NCBI RefSeq assembly: GCF_000612805.1
Contig: NZ_HG964403.1
Span: forward strand, 248,001-312,000
Length of the DNA stretch: 64,000 nt
Origin: Bacillus ndiopicus
GTDB taxonomy: Bacteria > Bacillota > Bacilli > Bacillales_A > Planococcaceae
Reading direction: 5' to 3'
The notes under the pieces are model-generated. The model had not been told where the DNA came from. It ran no database searches and worked only from the letters and a program-made list of their open reading frames with translations. This document shows positions 54,341 through 61,800 of this stretch, one piece after another (position 1 is the first letter of the stretch; every line of letters begins with the position of its first letter). The position numbers and the translations under genes were made by a program.

Positions 54341-55168
54341 ATGGAACACTTTTTACAAACTTGCGAGTGGAGACTAGTAGACGAATCGAATTTACAAGCA
54401 CGTTCTCCATTAGCATCATTTGCAATGGACGATACACTTTGCCACTTAGTTGGGCATAAGATGACTACACCAACAATTCGGACGTGGGTACATAAGGAAT
54501 CTGTTGTGCTCGGTATTCAAGATCATCGTTTACCATTTATCGAGCAAGGAATGAATTTATTAAGTGAACAGGGTTACACACCTATTGTGCGAAATTCAGG
54601 TGGGTTAGCTGTTGTACTAGACCCTGGTGTACTCAATATATCGCTTGTTATTAGCGAAAATGAGCAGCCATTATCGATTAATTCAGCATTCGATATGATG
54701 GTGGAATTTATTAAAATGTTACTTCCAGAAATCGCAGAGCAAATTGAAGCATATGAAATAGTAGGCTCCTATTGTCCTGGCTCATATGATTTAAGTATAG
54801 GTGGAAAAAAATTCGCAGGAATTTCGCAAAGACGTATGCAAGGCGGTGTCGCTGTACAAATTTATTTATGTATAGAAGGTAGCGGAAGTGAACGTGCAGA
54901 GCTAATCAAACAATTTTATGAAAAAAGCTTACAAGATGAGGAAACAAAATTTCAATATCCACGCATTAAACCGGACGTTATGGCATCATTGCAGGAATTA
55001 ACAGGTACAAATATGACGGTTGTTGATACGAATTTACGCATACAGCAAATGCTACAACAAAAAGAATTAGACTGGGTGCTTGCTCCTTTGCAGCCTTCTG
55101 AAAATGAGCTGTACATGCATTACTTACAACGAGTTTTGCAACGTAATCAAAGTATGTTGGCAAAGTAA
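54341..55168 (+). CDS. lipL: Octanoyl-[GcvH]:protein N-octanoyltransferase
   Basis: 275 residues from ATG 54341 (GGAGAG upstream). Lipoate-ligase fold: VVLGIQDHRLPF, RNSGGLAVVLDPGVLNISL and GSYCPGSYDLSIGGKKFAGISQRR, whose Cys (about 146) is the acyl-thioester nucleophile of LipL. It moves octanoyl groups from GcvH to the E2 subunits. In B. subtilis it is ywfL near hemQ and rsfA, the same order as here. Confidence 0.9.
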   Translation: MEHFLQTCEWRLVDESNLQARSPLASFAMDDTLCHLVGHKMTTPTIRTWVHKESVVLGIQDHRLPFIEQGMNLLSEQGYTPIVRNSGGLAVVLDPGVLNISLVISENEQPLSINSAFDMMVEFIKMLLPEIAEQIEAYEIVGSYCPGSYDLSIGGKKFAGISQRRMQGGVAVQIYLCIEGSGSERAELIKQFYEKSLQDEETKFQYPRIKPDVMASLQELTGTNMTVVDTNLRIQQMLQQKELDWVLAPLQPSENELYMHYLQRVLQRNQSMLAK

Positions 55169-55190
55169 TTTCGAGAGAATATCAAATAAA

Positions 55191-55233
55191 CAGGGGCTGT
55201 AAGAAAAAGGAATGTTTTTTCTTACAGCCTCTG
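55191..55233 (+). terminator. Terminator of lipL
   Basis: CAGgGGCTGTAAGAAAAA pairs with TTTTTTCTTACAGCCtCTG around GGAATG, followed by TTTCT. Confidence 0.8.
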
Positions 55234-55263
55234 TTTCTATATTAAATATTTGCTAAAAGTCTT

Positions 55264-55319
55264 GCTCCTGCGGTTACTCGTCGCAGTAAAGGCTTTGCTC
55301 CTGCGGTTACTTATCGCAA
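55264..55319 (+). repeat. CTCCTGCGGTTACT repeat, two tandem copies
   Basis: GCTCCTGCGGTTACTCGTCGCAG (55264-55286) and GCTCCTGCGGTTACTTATCGCAA (55297-55319), 33 bases apart. The same unit occurs at 49241 and, inverted, at 21842. Confidence 0.75.
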
Positions 55320-55356
55320 AGAGCGTATCTGAAAATAGCTTTTCAGATACGCTCTT
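55319..55356 (-). terminator. Hairpin after rsfA
   Basis: AAGAGCGTATCTGAAAA and its complement around four bases form a perfect 17-pair stem. It lies six bases after the rsfA stop. The T run is weak on the minus strand. Confidence 0.7.
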
Positions 55357-55361
55357 CCATA

Positions 55362-55994
55362 CTACAATTGTATTTCATCATTTTCTAAGGGAGAAGAGAT
55401 TAAGTTACCGTTACGTTCCATCTTAAAGATAGGGGCAATACGTTCTTCCTCTTCATCTAATGCTACAAAGCGACGTGCGCGATTCATAATTTGTACAAAT
55501 TGCTCGTAGTCTTCGCGGATTGCTATATTTTCCTTGCGAAGCTTATCGAGCTCTAGCTCTAGCTCTCGATTTTTTTCGGTTGCCGTATTTGCTAAGTAAC
55601 GCCATTTTGAGCTTTCCGTATCACCTGTTCCATGCTGTAAACGCATTAAATAAGCAATAACAATATCTAAAGACAACGTCGATAATGGGATGGATTTCGT
55701 ATCCGCTCCGTTGTCTGCTGTAACAAGTATATGCTGCGCACGACGACGAGATGGGTTGCCTAATGCTCGCAATCTCTCTTTACGTTCTTTTTTTGCTTGC
55801 GATAATTGCTCCTCATACATTTTACGAACGACTGCATTCCAGCGAAAACCGCAGGCAGCTGCTGTACGATTTAGCGCATCCCCAACTTCATCAAAAGCAT
55901 TTAATTGCGTACTTCCATCTTTTACATGTCGTAGCACGGCCTCTGCTAACAGCTCATCATTTTCTTTTAACCAAGCATCCTGTCTTACTTTCAT
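55362..55994 (-). CDS. rsfA: Prespore-specific regulator RsfA
   Basis: 210 residues with AGGAGG before ATG 55994. An N-terminal Myb/SANT-like domain ([40 protein letters not shown], about 3-65) binds DNA. A basic linker ([18 protein letters not shown]) and a long coiled coil (about 135-180) follow. In B. subtilis RsfA tunes the sigma-F regulon in the forespore. Position between lipL and ywfO is conserved. Confidence 0.88.
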   Translation of the reverse strand: MKVRQDAWLKENDELLAEAVLRHVKDGSTQLNAFDEVGDALNRTAAACGFRWNAVVRKMYEEQLSQAKKERKERLRALGNPSRRRAQHILVTADNGADTKSIPLSTLSLDIVIAYLMRLQHGTGDTESSKWRYLANTATEKNRELELELDKLRKENIAIREDYEQFVQIMNRARRFVALDEEEERIAPIFKMERNGNLISSPLENDEIQL

Positions 55995-56191
55995 TATAAA
56001 TCTTACCTCCTACAATGTTCATAGTTTGATTGTTCATTACTAAGCATGACCATTTCTCGAATTATTTATGCAGAGTTCATATAATTTTTCGTACTTTTGG
56101 GGAGAAAATAGAATTTCGCTTGAATGAAAGTGCTGCCATAAGCTAAAATAGCTAGTAGATTAAAAGTGAAAATAGAAAGGTGTTGACTCTA

Positions 56192-56416
56192 GTGGCAAAC
56201 GAATTTCGAGTTTGCGATGAATGTCAGGCCGTTAATTTAAAAACGTTAATTCCGAAATTAAAAGAAATTGATCCCGAAGCAACGATTGAAATTGGCTGTC
56301 ATTCATATTGCGGTCCTGGCCGTAAAAAAACATTTACATTCGTAAATAGTAGACCAGTTGCTGCATTAACCGAAGATGAGTTAATGGAAAAAGTACTGGC
56401 TAAATTAAAAAAATAA
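56192..56416 (+). CDS. DUF1450 / YuzB-like protein
   Basis: 74 residues from GTG 56192 (AAAGG about eleven bases upstream; GTG 56180 and TTG 56183 are alternatives). [46 protein letters not shown] and a C-terminal helix are the DUF1450 pattern. Four cysteines (CxxC and CxxxC) in a thioredoxin-like small fold suggest metal or Fe-S binding. Function unknown. A terminator follows. Confidence 0.75.
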   Translation: MANEFRVCDECQAVNLKTLIPKLKEIDPEATIEIGCHSYCGPGRKKTFTFVNSRPVAALTEDELMEKVLAKLKK

Positions 56417-56426
56417 GTTTTACTAT

Positions 56427-56461
56427 TAAGAGGAGGTTGTCATAGAAACCTCCTCTTTTTT
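56427..56461 (+). terminator. Terminator of the DUF1450 gene
   Basis: AAGAGGAGGTT pairs with AACCTCCTCTT around GTCATAGA, followed by TTTTTT. Confidence 0.88.
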
Positions 56462-56585
56462 GTACTCTTAAAGCCAAATTAATCAAATGCCCCATTTACA
56501 TTGCATCGATAGAGGACTTTCCTCTCTAGAAATGGTAAACTAAATGTATAATTTTTACTGAAAGAAGAAAAAAGGGGGAGTGACA

Positions 56586-57890
56586 ATGGACTATGCAACA
56601 GCAAAACTAGCAGAAGAGAAAGTATTTAAAGACCCTGTACATCGTTATATCCATGTGCGTGACCAAGTCATTTGGGATTTAGTTGGTACAAGGGAATTTC
56701 AGCGCTTGCGACGCATTCGCCAGCTTGGTACGACGTATTTAGTATTTCATGGTGCAGAGCATAGTCGCTTCAACCATTCACTTGGTGTCTATGAAATTGT
56801 ACGGCGCATTGTTGATGATATATTCACGAGTAGACCTGAATGGGATGCGTCAGAGCGCTTGTTAGTTCTATGTGCGGCATTACTTCATGATTTAGGGCAC
56901 GGCCCATTTTCTCATGCATTCGAAAATGTTTTTGCAACAGATCATGAAGAATTTACTCGTGCTATTTTGCTTGGTGATACAGAAGTGAATGCTGTACTAC
57001 GCCGAGTTGCATCTGATTTCCCCGAAAAGGTTGCACAAGTTATTGAAAAAACATACCCAAGCAAGCTCGTTGTCAGTTTGATTTCAAGCCAAATTGATGC
57101 GGATCGTATGGATTATTTACAACGTGATGCATATTATACTGGAGTTAGCTACGGTCATTTTGATATGGAGCGCATATTGCGTGTTATGCGACCACGCACA
57201 AACCAAGTTGTTATTAAGGAAAGTGGTATGCACGCGGTAGAGGATTACATTATGTCGCGCTATCAAATGTATTTACAAATCTATTTTCATCCTGTATCAC
57301 GTAGCGCAGAAGTAATTTTGAATCATATATTAAAACGCGTTAAAGCCTTGAGTGAGGAAGGCTATTGGTTTAAGCATGCGCCAATTCATTTTAAACCATT
57401 TTTCAAAAATAAAATAACATTAGAGGATTATATTGCATTAGATGAAAGTATTATGCTGACCTATATTCAATTTTGGATACAGGAAGAGGATACGATTTTA
57501 CGTGATTTAAGTAGTCGCTTCATCAATCGTAAATTATTTGGCTATATTAATATGAATCCACAAGAAGAGCCTCAACGCTTTGCACGCTTGCAGCAATTAT
57601 TTAAGCAAGTAGGCGTCGATCCAACCTACTATCTTGTACACGATTCAACCTCTGATTTACCATACGATTTATATCAGCCAGGTGTAGAAACAGGGAAGCT
57701 ACCTATTATGTTGCAAATGGCAAATGGTGAAATGCGTGAGCTATCACAGGAGAGTTCACTTGTTGATGCAATTGCGGGGAGACTAAAAACGGATCATAAA
57801 GTGTATTACCCTGAGGAAATAATGTTAGATTGTAAAATTGAGGCGAGTATTAAGCAGGAATTACATCTTCTACTTCAAAATCATTGTTAA
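56586..57890 (+). CDS. ywfO: HD-domain phosphohydrolase YwfO
   Basis: 434 residues from ATG 56586 (AAGGGGGAG five bases upstream). HD motifs: FQRLRRIRQLGTTYLVFHGAEHSRFNHSLG, then LLHDLGHGPFSHAFE with the HD pair and QIDADRMDYLQRDA. It belongs to the SAMHD1-like dNTP triphosphohydrolase group; YwfO homologues cleave dNTPs. Full length for the family. It follows rsfA in the same synteny as in B. subtilis. Confidence 0.88.
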   Translation: MDYATAKLAEEKVFKDPVHRYIHVRDQVIWDLVGTREFQRLRRIRQLGTTYLVFHGAEHSRFNHSLGVYEIVRRIVDDIFTSRPEWDASERLLVLCAALLHDLGHGPFSHAFENVFATDHEEFTRAILLGDTEVNAVLRRVASDFPEKVAQVIEKTYPSKLVVSLISSQIDADRMDYLQRDAYYTGVSYGHFDMERILRVMRPRTNQVVIKESGMHAVEDYIMSRYQMYLQIYFHPVSRSAEVILNHILKRVKALSEEGYWFKHAPIHFKPFFKNKITLEDYIALDESIMLTYIQFWIQEEDTILRDLSSRFINRKLFGYINMNPQEEPQRFARLQQLFKQVGVDPTYYLVHDSTSDLPYDLYQPGVETGKLPIMLQMANGEMRELSQESSLVDAIAGRLKTDHKVYYPEEIMLDCKIEASIKQELHLLLQNHC

Positions 57891-57915
57891 AAATTATATA
57901 AAAATAACTAAAAGT

Positions 57916-57957
57916 GTAGACAAAGTAAACCTAAGCTTTGTCTGCATTTTTTTGTTC
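57916..57957 (+). terminator. Terminator of ywfO
   Basis: GTAGACAAAG pairs with CTTTGTCTGC across an AT-rich loop, followed by ATTTTTTTG. Confidence 0.8.
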
Positions 57958-58165
57958 TTTTATATGAAAATAGGACTAGATTAAATGGTTTTTTTGTGAA
58001 AATGGGTATTTAGGATTATTAAATATTTTGTTTATGAATCCGATTAATGAAATGTAGGTAATAAATCATTATAGATTTGTGTTTTATTCAGGTTTCAAGA
58101 ATTATATGAAATGATAATATTTACAATTCAGAGAAATATAATGAATGGATGAAGGAGTAGAGAAA

Positions 58166-58390
58166 ATGAAAAAAGCGAGTACAACAATAGTTGTCTTAGT
58201 AGCATCTTTAATCATCATATGTAGCCCAATAAAAGCATCGGCCGCATTGATTGTGGTTGAGGCTCCAACAACTGGGGTAAGTTCAGTGGCAAACTTTGAC
58301 TTAATAGATACTGAAAATAAGAGTACAAAGCCTATGTTATTAAAAAGTATTAAAAATTTAATGAATAAAATAAAAAATAGAGGGTGTTAG
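58166..58390 (+). CDS. Small secreted protein of unknown function
   Basis: 74 residues from ATG 58166 (GGAG nine bases upstream; a longer frame from 58145 is less likely). MKKASTTIVVLVASLIIICSPIKASA is a clear signal peptide with an AxA cleavage site near 26. The mature 48 residues are mildly hydrophobic, then end in a basic amphipathic helix (KPMLLKSIKNLMNKIKNRGC) with a single terminal cysteine. I do not recognise a family. It lies just upstream of the adhesin leader, with no terminator clearly separating them. Confidence 0.65.
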   Translation: MKKASTTIVVLVASLIIICSPIKASAALIVVEAPTTGVSSVANFDLIDTENKSTKPMLLKSIKNLMNKIKNRGC

Positions 58391-58560
58391 GAAAGGTATA
58401 TTCAAGAATACTTTCTAACAATTAAATGCCTTTTTTAAACAAAAATGTGAAAACAAAACGAATGATCTGTAGAATTGGAAATTGTATAGAATCTGTTTAG
58501 ACGCTTTCCGTAGAATAAAGATAAAAACATTTAATCAAAAATTCAAATTGAAATAAGCAT

Positions 58561-58805
58561 TAAACATGTGCCGGTGCTTTGAAGGGGGTGAGGCAAATTT
58601 TTATCGGCTTGTTACAAAAAATGAATACACGCAACATTGAGAGCAGACAACAAAGATACCTTGTCTCCACTAAACTTCAAAGATTGAATGTGTGTTCTAC
58701 CATGACGACTAACTAAACATAGGAAAAGCGTTTTGCCGAAAGTTTGTAGTAGCCAGTGGTTACATGTCGTCAGCAAACAAATAGGGGCAAACTCTTCAAC
58801 CTAAG
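58561..58805 (+). ncRNA. Long structured 5' leader of the adhesin gene (unclassified)
   Basis: The 429 bases between the small secreted protein and the adhesin contain no gene. Complementary segments suggest a folded leader: TTTGAAG (58579) with CTTCAAA (58673), AATACAC (58624) with GTGTGTT (58688), AGACAA (58647) with TTGTCT (58662), and GACGAC..TAAC (58703) with GTTA..GTCGTC (58759). I could not match it to c-di-GMP, c-di-AMP, SAM, T-box, cobalamin or other common riboswitch patterns. It may be a regulatory leader or a stability element for a very abundant surface-protein mRNA. Confidence 0.45.
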
Positions 58806-58819
58806 AAAAGGAGAGAGAC

Positions 58820-61800
58820 ATGAGGAAAAAGATTAATATTGCAATGCTGACAATGCTATTAGTGTTCCAGACGTTTATCGGACCACTGTCGGTATTTGCG
58901 GATGAAACAACTATTCCTGAACAGCCGCCAGCAACGGAAGAATCGGATGATACTGAAGTAGGTGGAGGAGCTGAGCTGGGAGCAGGAGATGAAACTACAA
59001 CAACACCTGATTCGGCCGATGTGACAGTGCCGCAAGCAACACCATTGAATGTAGGGCCATTTGCAGCAGCTTCAATGGATGGTGATGTAACATTAACTTT
59101 TGTAAACTTAATAACAGGCGGAAAGACAATTACGAATGCTGCTGAGGCAGCAGGTGTTGAACCAACTATCGGGCAAGCTGTAGATTTAAACTATGATTTT
59201 GCCATTAGTGGAACAAGCGATTATGGTGTAGGTTCGGATTTCAAATTCCAATTACCACCTGCATTACTAAACTTCAGTCCTGAGTCACTAAGTGGTACAG
59301 TTTCACTTGCGGAAGGCGATGTTGAATTTAGCTATACAACAGTAGGAAATACAGTAACTCTAACGCTAATTAAAGGTGAAGTTTTAGATGGAGAGGAGTA
59401 CCAAGGTAAGTTAAACTTCAAAGCTTGGTTCGACGAAAGTGGTGCTAAAGAAGGTTTTGATCAAGTTTTAGAAATCCCTATTCTTGGTGAAGATTCTATT
59501 GAAATTCCATTTAAATTTAAACCACAAATTAACGGAAATAAACAGCCATTAACGAAAAAAGGTACGCCTAGAATTACAAATGGCGAGCGCTTTATTGACT
59601 GGGAAGTTTGGGTAAATGAAAGTGGCCAAGAGTTAGAAAATGCTACGATTACAGATACGCTTGGTGAAGGTCATGTATTAGATGGTGCCGTAACAATAGA
59701 ACGTTATCCATTTACTTTAAAAGATGGTCTTTCAAATACTTCTGATGATTCTAAAACAGCAAGTAGCCTATCAGACATTGTATTAGACAATGGTTACTAT
59801 GCGTATAAATTAACATATACAACCAAGGTGGAACGTGAAGCTACTAAAGAAACAGAAGAATTCACTAACGCTGCAACATTTAAAAATAACGGGTCAAATG
59901 TGGCTACGCGAAATATTAAAGTAGACCATATCTACGGTACGAAGCTAAAGAAAGAAGCGATTACAGAAGATAAATACAATGCAAAGTGGGAAATTCAATA
60001 TAACTACTTTGGTTCAAAGTTTGCTAGTAAAAAAATTACGGATACTATTAATGGTCCACATGTAATTAAAGATGGTACCGTTCAAATTTTCCATGTAACA
60101 GTTGATACAGCTGGTAATGGTACAAAGGGGACTCTAGTTACTCCACAACCGACGATTGCTATTACAAATGGCGGTAAAACTTTGGAAGTAGAACTAGAAT
60201 CTCCAAACGGTGAAGCTTACATTATTGAATATGAAACAGAGCTTGACGATGAGTTTTATGTTGGACCAGGTGAATCGGTATCAAATAGCGCAAAATATGA
60301 TGCTGAAGAATCTTCGGATGGCTTCAGAATTTCTGAAGGGATTTTCACAAAAAATCGTAGTGGAATTAACTATGATAAAAAGGAAATTACATGGACATTA
60401 ACAATCAATGCTGAAAAGCCGATGAAAGATGTTGTAATTACAGATACAATTACTAAAATCGATGGTTATACGCGACAAACTTTGATAGAAGATAGTTTTA
60501 CTGGTCTCCCATCAGGAGTAAATCCTACAGACATTGTAAAAGATGGAAAAGGCTATATCGATAGCTTCACGTTAGCGCTAGGTGATTTAAGTCAAGGAAG
60601 GTACACAATTACGTACAAAACCAAATTTGATATTGATGCAAATGGTGCTACGTATGGTGTGTATGGAAATACGGCTGACTTAGATTGGAAAGGTAGCACA
60701 GATAGTTATCACTTAACTAAAAATGCAAATTATGATCCAGGTAGCAGCCCAACTGGTAAAAATGGATATAAAGAAGGCTCATTTGATCATGTAGAGCAAG
60801 TATTCAACTGGAAACTAGCAGTTAATATTAATAAACAACCAATTAATGGTGCTATTTTAGAGGATACAATTTTGGAAGGGCATAAGTTAGTATCTGGTAG
60901 TGTTAAGGTTTATAAATTAGACTTAACGGTAAGTGAAAAGGGTCAAAAAGCTGAAGAATTAATAACTGGTCGTACTATTAATGAAACAGACAAAGGTTTC
61001 ACTCTCAAATTTACTGAAAATACAACTGATGCTTATATCGTTGAATATCAAACTGAGGATGAGGATGAGATTATCGGGCATAGTGGTGGAGGTACTTATG
61101 GTAATACTGCCGAATTCACTACCATTGATAATAAAACGTTCCCATTTGAAGCAACTGCAACTGTGCAGCACGCAAATAAATTAATTACTAAAGATAGCCC
61201 TAGTCAAAATTCAAATGAAGAAACGATTACGTGGACAGTAAAAGTTAACGAATCCCATTCAACGTTAGGGAATCCAGTAACATTAACAGACAAAATGTCT
61301 ACAAATCAACTAATCTTAAAAGATACATTTGAAGTACGTGAAATTAAGATGAACGTGCAAGGTATCCACTCTTATGGAGATTGGGAGCAAATAACGCCTA
61401 CATTTGACGAAGAAAATAACAGCTTCTCGCTTGATTTAGATTTAAATCAAAAAGGATGGGAAGTACGTTATACAACATTCTTCACAGGTGGTCCAGACGA
61501 AACATTCTCTAATAAGGCGTCTATTAGCTATGCAGGAGCTACAAATGAAGCTGTAAATGAAGCACATCAAGAAAATATTAAATTTAACTTTAACGACTCT
61601 AGCGGTGCGATTACTGCAACGAAGGGTGACCTGAAAATTAAGAAGATTGGTTATAACCCTGTAACAGGCGAAAGTAAAGTTCTTTCAAATGTAGAGTTTA
61701 TTGTATATAACAGAGCTGGAACAGTTGAGCTTCAACGAGGCACAACTAATGAAGAAGGAATCGTAGAATTTGATCAACTTCGCTATGGTTACTATAAATT

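Noticed and set aside
58561-58805. Cyclic-di-GMP, cyclic-di-AMP or cobalamin riboswitch before the adhesin
   Set aside because: I tried to match the conserved cores and could not; only generic stems and scattered similar words were found.
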